Shown piece by piece: positions 49,401 to 60,594 of a DNA stretch of 64,000 bases. Under the pieces are notes generated by a model, which did no database searches, was not told the origin of the DNA, and was given only the letters and a program-made list of their open reading frames with translations. Source of the stretch: Chlorella sorokiniana. Its lineage: Eukaryota > Chlorophyta > Trebouxiophyceae > Chlorellales > Chlorellaceae. Each line of letters starts with the position of its first letter. Positions within the stretch are counted from its first letter, which is position 1. The translations under genes and the position numbers were made by a program. Location of the stretch: positions 682,001 to 746,000 of the forward strand of contig CP084612.1 of the NCBI GenBank assembly GCA_025917655.1, in the 5' to 3' direction.

Positions 49401-50184
49401 GTGCTCTGTGTGAGCGCGTGTGTGTGCTCAATGCGCACGGAAATAGGCAGGGGGGATCTATGTCGGGGGAGAGCGGGTGAAGCGCGGGAGGTGCGCTGGC
49501 ATATCACGCGCCCGGCGGGCTGTTGGCAAGGTGCAGGCAGCTGCATTGCGCCCCCTCCTCCGGGAGAGCTGCTCCGCACCTTCCGCAGCGCGCCAGGCAG
49601 GCCAGGTGGGCCCACACGCCGCACCCTCGCACTCCACCAGCTCTGCGGCGGCGGCGGCACAGGGGGCAGGGGGCGGTGGGGCCGGGCGAGGGCTGGGGGC
49701 AGAGGGGGCCCTGGGTGGGAGGGCGGCTGCGCGGCGGCTGACATGGCGGCTGCGTGACGCGCAGCAGGCGCAGCAGGCGAAGGCTGCTCACAAACAGGCC
49801 CCACCACAGCCCCACCCTGCCTGCCCCTTGCCTCTGACCTCCCGGCTGCGCCCGCCGCATCAGCCGTGTTGACGCACCCCCACCCCCACCTTCGCCGTCG
49901 TCAAGGCGGTGCCGCAGGGGCAGTCGACGTCTCGTGAGTCGCCGCGGAACCCCTCCCCCACTCCTCCTCCTCCTCGTCAGCCTCCGCCAGCTCAGCATCC
50001 AGCTCATCCGCCCCCTCATCATCGTCATCATCGCTGAACGCAAACTCGGAGACAAGGTGGCGCGGGCGGCGCGCGGCGCTTCTGCCGAACGCCCGCGCCC
50101 CCACGCGCCCGCGCCCGCTGCCGCCGCCGCCGCCGAGGCCGAAGCCCAAGCGGCGGCGCTGCAAGGAGGGCGGCGCCTGCTCGC

Positions 50185-50216
<32 letters not shown>

Positions 50217-51996
50217 GCACGATAGCGCCGGTCGTCGTATATCCCTGCGGCGGCCGCTAGCGGGGCAGCTGGTCAGCGTTGTACCGCCCGTCTCGCCCCG
50301 TGGGGAGCGACGATTGGGTGGCCTCCGGTGCAAACTCAGCACAGCAGCAGCAGCCATCCTGCTGGGACTCCAGCAGTGGTTGCACAACAAGTCCGTGGCT
50401 GACCCTCCCCCGGCCCCCCAGGCTGGCCACATTCTGTGTGAGCTTTGCGCCCCGCCCGGCACTCACCAAAGCGTGTGTCTTCGTGCAACCGCTTCTGGGC
50501 GCCGCTGCGCCGCCGCTTGCCCCCAGATGCGCTGGCGGGGCGGGGTGAGGCTCGTCGCCCTGCCGCAGCGGCTGCACGGCGGCAAACGCGCTGGCGCCGC
50601 CGCCACTCAGCGCGCTGAGCGGCCTCGAGTGCGGCTCCTCCTCCCCGCCGTCCTCTGCATTCCGAGGCGGTACGAACCCGGGGGCAGCGGTACAACGCGT
50701 GAGCCCAGGCCGGCACTGAACAGCCCCACCAGCAGGGGCAGGGAAGGCTTGGGGGAACTTGGGCTGTGCAGAGCGCGTGATGTGAGCATGGGAGCGGCAA
50801 GGGCGTTCCAGCGGCGACGCCGCCGCACCCAGGAAGCGCTTGCGGTTGAGGGCTGCCTTGCGGCGGTTGGAGGCGCGCAGCGGCGGCAGCGCCGCCACCG
50901 TCACCCGCCCGTCGGCCGGGGGCAGCGCAGGCCCGGCGTCCGCAGCGCTCTCGGCGGCCTGCAGCACCGCTGTCGCCGCTGCGTTGGCCGCCGCCTGCGC
51001 CCCCTGCAGCTCCTCTGCAGCCTGCAGGTACTGCCCCCTGGCCGCTGCCAGCTGCTGCGCAACCGCCTCTGCCTGCCGCTGCTGCAGGCTGGCCTCACGT
51101 CGCAGCGCCCCGACAGCGGCAGCGCCGGCTGCCTCGGAAGCGGCCGCCTCGTCCCGAGCGGCGCCGGACGCCGCAGCGGCCACCGCCGCCGCCACCAGGT
51201 GCGACACGTAGGCGACGCGCAGCGCCTGCACCGCGGCCTGAGCCCTATGCAGCCGCTGCTGCGCCGCAGCCTGGCCCTCAGCCAGCCGCGCCTGCTGCTC
51301 AGCCGCGCTCAGCGGCGGCGGCGGCGCTGCCTCGCGAGCGGCCCGCCCTCCGCCGGCCCGCCGCGGCGCCGCCGGGCTGGGCTGCTCGGCCTGCGTGGCC
51401 GCGGCAGGCGGCTGCGCCCGCCAGCCTGCCCTGCGCCGGCCGAGGGGTCTGCAGCGTCCGGCGCTGGCGCTGCGGGGGGTGGGGGCGGGGCTGCGCCTCG
51501 CCGCCGCGCGACCCGGCGCCGTGCGCCGCTGCGTCGGCGGCGGGTGGCGCCCCCATCTCGTTTGCCGCCAGGTGCCGGAACTTGATCATGTTGCGGTACT
51601 GCGGTACAGGTGCGTATGTGTTTAGGGCGGGAGTGAGGGGGGGAGGGGGCAGGTGCAAGGCGTGAAGGATTTGGGGGAACCAAAATGAGGCAGCAGCAGG
51701 GTCGCAACCGCTGGGTCCCGCGCCGCGGCCAGCAACCAACACGCTGGCGGGTGGCGGCGGCAGGTGAGCCTGCCTGCCCCCCGTCTCCTTGCCTCCCTGC
51801 CGTCGCGGCCCCCTCCACCACCCCGTACCCCCGCCACCCACCCACCCACCTTGTCTTTGAGCTGCACCCCGGTGCGCTGCCGCAGCACCGGGAACTCGTT
51901 CACCATCTTCTGCCAGTTGCCCACCCCGAAGCGAGCCACGCCCTCCTTCAGCGCCGCCACCTCAGCGTCGCTCCAGTGGTTGTACGCGCGCCCCAT
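46457..51996 (-). CDS. Chromatin protein with N-terminal TRB/SMH-type Myb domain, coiled coil and PHD finger
   Basis: Exon 1 (51850-51996) reads MGRAYNHWSDAEVAALKEGV, GNWQKMVNEFPVLRQRTGVQ and LKDK. The next exon (from 51598) reads YRNMIKFRHLAANEMG. This is the N-terminal Myb repeat of plant single-Myb-histone telomere-binding (TRB) proteins, including LKDKYRNM. A long Ala/Gln coiled-coil-like region follows (about 50900-51300), then an acidic stretch (SEFAFSDDDDDEGADELDAE, about 50000). A PHD finger is split by an intron: ELVECEGCGVWAHLACL (about 49605-49660) and AADRYLCPRCQGF (about 49320-49365). Then come DSFHNDELYDIAAFLDNRRL (about 48880-48940) and low-complexity Gly/Gln/Pro sequence to the stop at 46457. 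A stop at 50257 in the Myb frame disappears if the C run (plus-strand G run 50262-50265) is one base short, and no spacer exists there, so I treat it as one gene. The linker histone domain of TRB proteins is not seen. Confidence 0.65.
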
Positions 51997-52820
51997 GGCG
52001 GCGGCGGCCGCGGCGGCGGCGGCGTTGCTGCACGGGGCTCACCGCCCGCCTGCGATGCAAGGCGGGGCAGGCCGGGGGCTGGGTTTGCAGCCTGCAGGGG
52101 CGGCTGGCTGGCGGGGTTGGCTGCGGCGGGGTGGCAGGCGGACTCACCGCGAAGACAACCCTAGGGTTCTGAGCCTGGCCCCCGCACCCGCCGCGCTCGC
52201 CCAGCCCGCGGCAGCCGTCCTTGCTCTGCGCAATCAGCACGAGGTTTGGAGGAGAACATTGATGGTCCCAGCAACGTTGCTTGTGCTTGCAGGGGCAGGC
52301 AGCCGCGCAGGTGAGCAGGCAAGGGAGCGGGCGCTCGTCCTGCCAACCTGCCGGCAGCGGCTTGCTTGCACGCCGGGTGAACCCGACCTGCGGGTGCTGC
52401 CGCTCTTGCTGAGCGAAGAAGCAGTCGTGAGGCGTGCTCGCAGGCCACCAGTAGCCAGGCGCACCCGGTAGGGTTCGACTCCGATGCTGGCGGCGGCACC
52501 TGCGCCTTGATTTCTCGCTCAAAAGACGCGTCTGATGACAGAATGGACCTCAAGGTCCGAACTCCACCACCCGGGCCGGCCGATCACGCCCCCTCGTGTG
52601 CGAGCTGGCCATGCTGGGCGCCCGTGACGTGGCGTGCCCACCGGCTCTAGGCATTCAGCGGCTTTCGCATATACAAAATTAACAAAGTTTATCGTACATT
52701 TGTCAGAGTCGGAGAAAGCGTCTGGTCCTGTGTGAATTTCCTGCCAAGCGCCGAAATACGACCCTCTCGGCCGCCTACTCACCCCATTGGCGCACATTGC
52801 GTGTAAAATTTGCACCAAGC

Positions 52821-55069
52821 ATGACGATGGCGGTGCAAGTGGCTGCATGCGCCCGCCTCGGTTGCGTTGCCAGCAGCGAGCGGCGTCCTCATCCGGCACC
52901 ATCACAGGCACCAGCAGCAGCAGCGCGCACCCCTCCCAGCGGGCGGGCGCGCCACGGCAGCAGCAGCGCGGCAGCGCGGCGGCGGCGGCCGCCGCCGAGG
53001 CGGGGCCGCAGCAGGCGGCGCAGCCCCGGCGCGCACCGTGCCCACGCGGCTGCTGAGCTCGCAGGAGGCCGTGGACGCGCTGTACGCCAGCCAGCACGAG
53101 GCGCAGCGCAGCCGCTTTGCCGCCTTCTACAGCAGCGAGCTGGGGGCATCGTCACGGACCCGGCGTTCTGGGTGGTGCAGCTGGACGACCACATGGTCCA
53201 CCGCGGGCACGCAGGTGAGGCGCCGCTCGCTGCACAGCCACATATTTACCAATCGAGTCATAGAACTCCAGCAATCGACGGAGCGCAGACGAAGAGCTGG
53301 TCGGGATGCACGCCGCCCCCGCGCCCGCTGTGCGCCGCCCCGCCGCCTCTCTCCTCCCGATCTGCCAGCCCCCCTCCCCCTCCCCGTCGCCTGCAGTGTT
53401 TGACACCGCCATGCTGGTGGAGGGCCACCTGTACCAGCTGGACCAGCACCTCGCCCGCTTCCTCACCTCCGCCGCCAAGGCCTCCATCCCGCTGCCCGCC
53501 GGCATGAGCGTGGAGCAGATGAAGCGCACCATCCTGGAAACGGCGGCCGCCTCCTGCAAGCTCAACGGTGCGCCACAGTTTAGTCTGAAGATGGCTGCCC
53601 TGCGATGCTGCGTCGCAGCGGCTGTTTTTGGCGGCACAAGACGGCGGCGGGTCTTCTCACGGCGCAGCGCCTCTGGCCAGCCTGGCCTGCAGTTCAGCGC
53701 GACTCACGCAGCCGCGCCCCCCGCCCCCATGGTTCCTCCCCCAGGCTTTGTGCGCTACTGGCTGTCGGCGGGCGCGGCAACTTCAGCCTCAGCGCCAACA
53801 GCTGCCTGGGATCCGCCTTCTACTGCGCAGCCTACACCGACCCTCTGCCAGACGAGAAGCTGGACGGTGCGCCGCCGGCAGCCGCTGCGCCTCTCATTTA
53901 TTGAAGGGGCAGGGGCGCTGCAGCTGCAGCGCTGCTGGATGACATCTCCCAGCTCCTGTTGGAGAAGCTTGTCAGGAATGGGCGGCCTTGAGTGGGCGGG
54001 CGAGCTCTTTGGTTGGCTGCTGCCCTGCCATGGGGCCCCCATCACCTTTCTCCCCTTGGCAGCCCCATGAGCCCTCTCAACCCATCCGGCTGCCCCCACC
54101 CCCACCCCCACCCCCACCACCTGTGCCGCAGAGTACCTGCGCGGCTGGCGCGTCAAGACGTCCCCGTGCCCCCAAGGCCCCCTTCTTTGCGGGCCTCAAG
54201 TCCACCGGCTACCTGCCCAACGCGCTGGCGCTCATGGATGCCCAGGCGGAGGGCTACGACTGCGCGGTGCTGGTGGACGGGGAGGGCAACGTGGCGGAGG
54301 GGCCCAACATGAACCTGGCTGCCCTGCTGGTGAGGGGGGGTCTGCCAGCGTGCCCCGGGGGCGAGGGGTGCGTGCCTTTAGCGGTTCGGAGCCGTGCAGG
54401 GCCCGACGGGGCCCCTGCACCTGAGGGTCGCTGCAGCGCCGGGCCGCGCATGGCTTGTGCGGCCACCGGGGCCATGGCCCCTCTGTTGAGCGGAGCGGCA
54501 AACCGTTCGCCCGAGCACCCCGCGCTGCCGCGCAGGGCGACGGCACGCTGGTGGTGCCGCCGTTTGACCACGCCCTGGCGGGGGTGACGGTGCGGCGCAT
54601 GATGGAGCTGCTGCCAGAGGTGAGCCCCCTCCCGCCCGCCCGCCTGGACCGCGGCACACGCATGCATGGCGGCATGCCCGCGCGGCCGCTCTTGCAGTTG
54701 TGCCCCCTCGCTGCAGCCGCCACTGCTGCAGCCGGTCTGTCCTGTCTCAGCCTGCAGCCGAGTCCTGGCCGCGCCGCTTCCACTTCCCCCTCGGCACAGG
54801 CGATCGAGGGCGGCATGGAGGGCATCAAGCGCTTCGAGCAGCGCCCGCTGAGCCTGGCCGAGGCGCGCGCCGCCGCCGAGGTCTTCTTCGTGGGCTCCTC
54901 GCTGCCGGTGCAGCCGGTGGTGTGGTGGGACGAGGAGGCGGTGGGCGACGGCACCGCGGGGCTGGTGGCGCTGCAGATCCGGGTGATGCTGCAGAACGAC
55001 GCCAAGCCGCGGCCGGGGTCGGACCAGCACCTGGCGGTGCCCTACGGCTTCATGACGGGCATGCTGTGA
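52821..55069 (+). CDS. D-amino-acid aminotransferase-like / class IV PLP-dependent aminotransferase
   Basis: Class IV enzymes include branched-chain and D-amino-acid aminotransferases and aminodeoxychorismate lyase. This one matches the plant D-amino-acid-transaminase-like proteins: WVVQLDDHMVHRGHA (53169), VFDTAMLVEGHLYQLDQHLA (53398), VRYWLSAG and GNFSLSANSCLGSAFYCAAY (53750-53835), GLKSTGYLPNALALMDAQAE with the PLP lysine (54193), DGEGNVAEGPNMNLAALL with the glutamate (54279), PPFDHALAGVTVRRMMELLP (54562) and EVFFVGSSLPVQPVVWWDEE (54879). The end is PYGFMTGML at 55069. The N-terminal segment is Ala/Ser/Arg-rich, like an organelle targeting peptide; the start could be 52821 or 52847. Single bases are missing at 53142-53146, 53770-53772 and 54169-54173. 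The exact substrate cannot be decided. Confidence 0.85.
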
Positions 55070-55269
55070 CCACGCTGGGCTCACGCTGTGCTCGCGCTGC
55101 GCTCACGCTGCCGCCCACCCCTCGCTTTGCACTGCAAGCGCGCTTAAAGTCGTTGCGCGTGGCATCTACAAACTGCGAAGCATTGCAATACTCGGCTAAG
55201 CAGTCCAGAGTGAAGGAGAGGGGAAGAGTGGGGGGCGGGGGGCAAATGCGGGGGTGTCGCAGCGCCGCG

Positions 55270-57949
55270 TCACAGCTTGCTGGCCGGCGGCGCCTCGGCC
55301 GGCGAGCTGGCTGGCGCCACGTAGGCGACCAGCACCGTGATGTCGTCCAGCTTGCCGCCGTAGTACCTGCGACGGCGTCGGGGGAAGGGCTGGGGGTCGG
55401 CGTCGAGGCTGGCTGGCACACAGGCCAAGAACGACAGCCTGCCCCCGGCAGCATGATGGGCAGAAGGCGGGTGCGATAGCAGGCGAGAAAGGCCGCCGCA
55501 GCCCACACAGCCCACCTGTAGCCAAGCTGCTGCGCCCGTAGGCAAAGGGGCTGAGGTGGGTCGGGTCCCCCGCCCGCATGCGCGCGTACTGCGCCAAGGC
55601 CGCCGCAGCCGCCGGCGCGCCCTCACCGCGCTCCTGCTGGTTGTATTGTGGGGGCGGGACGGGGGGGGGGGGGGGCAATACAGCGAGGTGAGCGGCGCGG
55701 CAGACGGCAGGGACCCTCGCCTCGCGCCCGCTGCGCACCCGCGCTCCGCATCGTATGCAGAACGGGGTGGCCGCACCCACGCCCGTCTGTTTGTTGTGCC
55801 CCTCCATATCCCCCTCTCCCACCCACACATCCCCGTGCAACTCCACGCATCCAAGCCAGCACCCGCACAGGCAGGGCGGGGAGCACAGGCGCCGCTGCGA
55901 GCGTGCCTTGGCTGCCGAGACCAGGGTGGCCGCCTCGTCGGGGTAGACGTTGTCAAACAGGCCGTCGGTGGCGACCACCACAATGTCGCCGCTGCGCACG
56001 CCCACGCTGAAGCGCTGGGCCACCTGCAAGTGGCCGGGGGACATGAGTGTTTGGGGCGTGGGGGGGCGGGGGGGGGGCATGGCGGCAGGGGAGGGCCCCA
56101 TCAAACAATCCAAGCCGTGCCGCACCCCCGACACCTCCTCTCAACCCACCCATGCCTCCCCCCCCCCCCCTCCACACACACACCTTTGGCGTGTCTGACA
56201 TCGAGTCGGGCGAGCCTATCTGGTAGGGGAAGTTGAACTCGTGCTGCTGCTGGGGGACATGAAGAGCAGACGGCCGTCACGAACCACCATGAAGCCTGGG
56301 GGGGGGGCGGGCAGTAGCGAAGTGGGTGCCAGCGATGGCGGCACGAGCGCGCCAGGGCAGGCTACGTGCTGTGCTCCCCCGCTGTGCCGCCCTTGGGATG
56401 GCTGCGCGTCTGCCGCCACCGCCGCCCCATGCGGCTCTTGAGGTGGCAGCGCAGGGGAGGAGGGGTGTGGCGCGGCGCGGCGCCGCCACCGCCTTGCCCA
56501 CCCACCCGAGTCCCCCAGGTTTGAGGCGTGTAGCTGCTCGTCCTCCAGGCACAGGATGCAGGCTGTGGAGGAGCCGCGCGCCAGGGTGCTCAGGTAGGCA
56601 GCCTCAAGCAGGTGCTGGGGCGCCAGGGGGGCCTGGGGGGGCAGCAGGGAGTGAAGTGGGCGGGGCAGCACGGAGGAAAGTGAGGGTGGGGCAACAGGGA
56701 CGGAAGCGGGGGTGGGGCAGCAGGGACGGAAGTGGGTGGTCGAGGGAGGAAAGTGGGCGGTCGGCGCAAGCAACGCGGGCCCCGCAGGCAGCTGCTGCCA
56801 CGGAAGCGGGACGCTGCCGACGGCTGCGGACACCGATAACCAGCTCAACCCTGCAGCAAAACAACGGCGCAAGCACGCAAGCTGCATGGCGGGCCTGCAG
56901 TGCGCTGCGCAGCCGCTGCCCCTCCTCGACTCCCCTCGCCCCCATCGCGCCAGCCAGCGCCGCAGCCAGCGACTCACCCGGCTGCATGGAGACGCTGGCG
57001 GCCGCCGCGTGCGCCATCAGCTCCCGCGAGTACAGCCCCGGGTCCACCCCCACCTCCGCCCAGCCGCCCACGCCGTCGGCCACCCCCATGCACAGCCCGC
57101 GCGGGCACACAAAGTAGGCGTCCTCGCCGCCGCGGTCGGCCTTGGCGGGGTGCGGGATCATGCCCGCCCCCGCATCCAACACAAACAGCGGGTTGTGAGG
57201 CTGCAGCCTGCGCCGACGGGAAGGGAGCGGCGCAAGAGGGGGAGCGGCTGAGCCAGACGGCAGAGGCATTCAGGCGGGCAGGCAGCGACGGCAGCGCGAG
57301 TGCGCATGCGCCATGCAATCTCCCGCAGGCGGACACCGCCCGCGATGCCGCACCGCTTGTCGTCCAGCACGGCCGCTGCACCCTCGTCGGGGTCTGTGGA
57401 CACGGGGGCGCAGGCGCTGCTGGCGTGCGGCAGCGGCGAGGGCTCTGCGCGCCGCTGGCTGCCTGCAGAGGCCGATGCTGCTGCCGCCGCCACTCGGCCT
57501 GCTGGCACGGCGGGCGGCGGCCAAGGGCTGCTTGTTGAGGGCGCAGCACAGGATGCGCAGCGACCCATGGGCACACCTTGTTGACGCAGCCAATGCCCCG
57601 CAACACTGTATGGAATGCTTCCCACCTGAGCCACCCACACGCCGGCACCAAGAGCAGCGCTGCCCAGCAACACTGCGGCGGGCCGCTGTGCCCCAAACGC
57701 CTTGGCGTTGTGCAGCAGCCTTCGCCAATATGTGGCCATTGGCTGGTGCTGTGAGGACTGCGGCAAGGGCGCCTTGCTGCTGAACTGCCGGGACTGTATG
57801 CGGGGGCTTCGAGCTGCCGAGGCCACAGTGGCCTGGAGCGTGGCTGAGACGGCTACTGCTGCTGTCGATGGTGTTGAGGAGCTATACATGAAAGAAGAAG
57901 CAAGCCTGCTTGCCAGTCCTGCGATTAGGGCACTGCACCCCCTCCGCAT
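55270..57949 (-). CDS. Mitochondrial PP2C-type phosphatase, PPTC7 family
   Basis: This is a metal-dependent Ser/Thr phosphatase. The start at 57949 gives a mitochondrial-type presequence (MRRGCSALIAGLASRLASSF, later RSPRIQSRQFSSKA), and a hydrophobic segment (AAVLLGSAALGAGVWVAQVG) follows. The PPTC7-type core reads ADRGGEDAYFVC then LCMGVADGVGGWAEVGVDPG (about 57050-57150), with the first metal-binding aspartates. Next come LHASNLGDSG (about 56510), FMVVRDGRLLFMSPS (about 56255), GDIVVVATDGLFDNVYPDEA (about 55935-55995) and YYGGKLDDITVLVAYVAP (about 55315-55370), and the end is SKL at 55270. The family dephosphorylates mitochondrial matrix proteins and, in animals and yeast, supports coenzyme Q synthesis. 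SKL at the very C-terminus is also the classic peroxisomal targeting tripeptide. Confidence 0.9.
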
Positions 57950-58374
57950 CTGGGGACGGGGCCTGATGAGCAGCCCGGACGAACCCGGCCTCACAGCATC
58001 GCTGGAAGCACCGAGAAGGGGGAGGGGCCAACAGGCGAGGGGTTTTGCAATCGCACAGCAGTCTGCAGAGGGGGACAGGCGCCTGGCGGGGAGGCACAAC
58101 TCGCAAATGGATTCACACGCGTCAGTTCGAAATGCTTCGGCGGCCCACAAGAACCCCAACCACCATCTTCATGCTCCGATGGCGCCTCGTTGGCGTGGCG
58201 GTGCACGCACAGCTTGCTTGTCTTGGCTGCTGGACTGCCTGCACCTCTACTATCAGCCTGTCTCAGCGCTCAAACGCCCTGAAGCCATAGTCCTATTGCA
58301 CTGCTCCCATTGCATTGGGCACCGCGGATCGGCCAGCCACGCACGCTGTGCAGCTGGCGCCTTGTCGGCTCGAG
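57950..58374. other. Intergenic stretch between phosphatase start and fibrillin end
   Basis: Both neighbours are on the minus strand, so this should hold the phosphatase promoter and the fibrillin 3' untranslated region. A plus-strand open frame of 229 codons (57702-58391) crosses it, but it overlaps the phosphatase presequence, has no family match that I can see, and is probably chance. Confidence 0.35.
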
Positions 58375-59488
58375 CTACCGCAGCCGCCTGAGCACAAACA
58401 GGCCGCCCTTGTCCCCAATCGAGACCCGGAAGTCCTGGTCCAGGTACAGGGTATCCACGTAGCCCAAGGGCTTGAGCCACGCCAAGGATGCAGCCACCTC
58501 GGGCAGGGACGCCACCCGAGCAGTGAAGCGGTCAAACCGCACCGCCACACACGTTGGGGTGACCTGCACCCAACGCCAGCAGCGCAAACTGTCACGCAAC
58601 TACCCCGGAGCCACGTCCAGAGCGTCGCTGTGCCAGCACCGCAGCATCGCTGCGTCGGGACCAGCGAGCACTCTGCGGCGGCGAGGTGGGGCCGGGCGCT
58701 CACCGGCTCGACGCTCCCCGACACACACAGCCGCAGCGGCACCCCGCGCCGCGCCTCCACCACGTTGTCCACGCGGCCGGGGCTCAGCACCTGCGTGTTG
58801 GCTGCCGCCTGGCCCCTGCCAGCCGCCGACTGGTTGCCGGCCAGCACGGGAGGTAAGCATAGAAGAGGGAGTAGAGGGAGTCGGAGGCGGCCTGCAGCGC
58901 CCGCTGCAGCGACACGCCGGCGCTGGCTGACGGCCAGGCGGCGGCAGCCGCCAGCCGCCGGCTGCGCCCGAGAACAGCAGCGCCCAGCTGCCGTTGAGCA
59001 GTGGCGACCGCGCGGCGTCGGGGACGGGGTTGAGGGCGGCCAGCTGTCCGCACAGCTCCTCCACCCGCTCTTCCAGCTGCAGCAGGTTGTCCCCCGGCTG
59101 CGGATTGTTGCACCTGCGCGGGGCATGCGCCAGGGAGCGAGCGCCTGGGGCTGCTGCGGCGGCGCAGCCGGCCAGTGCAAGACCATCACAAACTGGGGGA
59201 CTTGGTCCCCTGCTGCATCGACGCGCTGCTCCCAATGCAGGCCACCAACCTGCTCACTGCTTTGAGCAACTCATTCTTTACTTGAGAAGCATCAACGCTG
59301 CTTGCGGAGCTGCTGCGGCTGCTGCTTGCTGATGGCGCGCGGGCCGCCCGCAAGGACCCACGGCGACGGCGGTGAGATGGGGTGATGTGCCGCGCATCGC
59401 AGACGTGATTATGAGTCCTACAAACATGTTTGCATTGTTGAGGATGCCAGCAGGCTGGTGGGCAGCCCGCTACCAGTGTGCAGGACAT
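58375..59488 (-). CDS. Plastid lipid-associated protein (PAP/fibrillin family)
   Basis: Fibrillins are plastoglobule and thylakoid-associated lipocalin-like proteins. The ATG at 59488 begins a Cys/Arg/Ser-rich transit-like peptide (SASSSRSSSASSVDASQ), then VKNELLKAVSR joins in phase across an intron to CNNPQPGDNLLQLEERVEEL and LAALNPVPDAARSPLLNGSW. This is the family opening: an amphipathic helix followed by L-x-G-x-W. Later parts are AANTQVLSPGRVDNVVEARR (about 58760-58820), VTPTCVAVRFDRFTARVASL (about 58515-58575) and the C-terminal signature LGYVDTLYLDQDFRVSIGDK followed by GGLFVLRRL (58378-58460). The middle of the protein, 58820-58990, needs at least one single-base correction. Subgroup not determined. 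Confidence 0.85.
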
Positions 59489-59843
59489 TTAGTTCCTGCT
59501 GGAGGTATCGACAGGGTCGTTGACTGTCAATTTAAGCATAGAAATGCGCTGAATTGCGATCGCAATGCTTTGACGCCATCGAGTGCTTCATCAGCAAGAG
59601 GAAGAACGCCTAGGTGGCACCCAAAGTTCCAGCGCGCTGCCCTGTCCATTCACATGCAGCATCATTCGTGTCGTCTCCTCGTCTTGCAGTTCATCAGCAC
59701 CACTGCTCAATAGACCGGGGCAAGTTCACTCCAACCCACTGTGAGACCCGTTTCCTGCCGTTTTGCAAAGCCTTCAAACATTCCTGCAATATTTGTATGG
59801 ACCTGACGGGCTATGGGCGGTGCTCCCCCTGTTGCAGAGCACC
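59489..59843. promoter_or_regulatory. Shared upstream region of fibrillin and MED21
   Basis: Two genes start head to head 355 bases apart, so both promoters lie here. The stretch is clearly AT-richer than the coding regions on either side. No specific factor site could be assigned. Confidence 0.4.
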
Positions 59844-60453
59844 ATGTCCGCGCCGCCCGCCGCCCAGCCGGCCCCGCCACCCGTCGACTTGATCACAGCA
59901 CTGCAGGAGCAGCTGGCGCGCTTGAATGCCATGCTGTTCAATTACATTGGAGCCCTGCAGCGAGATGCCCCTCCACAGAGCCTCAAGGGAGAGGCCTTGG
60001 TGGCTGCGCCCAAGACTTACGACATGCCGGTGAGCTGTGAGGACAGCGGGAGGGCTGGCTGCCCACTGACGGCCTCCTGCTGCACACGCTTGCGGTCAGC
60101 CACACGCACCCGCTGCCTGGGTGCAGGCGCAAGCAGACCTGATGGCAAGTGACCTGGTGGCGGGGCTATCAGATGTGGAGAGGCTGATCCAGCAGCTGCC
60201 AGAGGTGGGCAGCAGCGAGGCGGAAGATGTTGCGCAGGCTGTGCGACTGCTGCGGCAGAACGCGGATGCGGCGCAGGAGCTGCAGCAGGAGCTGGCAACC
60301 GCCACGGCCAAGCTGGCACAGCTGCAGGATGCGCACGGCGCGCTGGCCGAGGCAGCGCTGGCCCGCAAGGCGGCAGCAGCAGCGGCGGCGGCAGGGGCGG
60401 CGGCAGGGGCAGGGGCGCCGGCAGGGGCAGGGACAGGGCACAAGCCCAGCTGA
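59844..60453 (+). CDS. MED21: Mediator complex subunit 21 (MED21/SRB7)
   Basis: MED21 pairs with MED7 in the middle module of Mediator, the bridge between activators and RNA polymerase II. Two exons, 59844-60029 and 60127-60453, join in phase to give 170 residues. The conserved N-terminal half reads VDLITALQEQLARLNAMLFN followed by YIGALQRDAPP, and the second half (QADLMASDLVAGLSDVERLI, then QQLPEV) is the helical coiled-coil block. After the family's usual end (LQDAHGALAEAALARK) there is a Gly/Ala tail of about 30 residues. The frame is clean. TGTAA lies at about 60546, some 90 bases past the stop. It converges on the Nudix gene with 141 bases between the stops. Confidence 0.92.
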
Positions 60454-60594
60454 TGCGGCGGTGCCCAACTGTGGATAACTTGTGGCCAACCCTTGCCAAC
60501 AAAGTCGACACTGAACTGAAATAACATACGTTGACAACCATCCAATGTAAACGGTGAGGTATCAATCGCACGCTGGTGCACCAAACGAGCCCGG

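Noticed and set aside
47604-49807. Overlapping open minus-strand frames of 554 and 586 codons
   Set aside because: They run straight through introns of the Myb-PHD gene in Arg/Pro-rich frames. Only short pieces coincide with real exons.
46457-50246. PHD-finger half as a separate gene from the Myb half
   Set aside because: There is no spacer for a promoter or polyadenylation site between the halves, and a single base in a C run restores continuity. Kept as the main alternative.
52455-52490. GGTTCGACTCC, resembling a tRNA T-loop
   Set aside because: The flanking bases do not form a T stem, and no acceptor, D or anticodon arms can be drawn.
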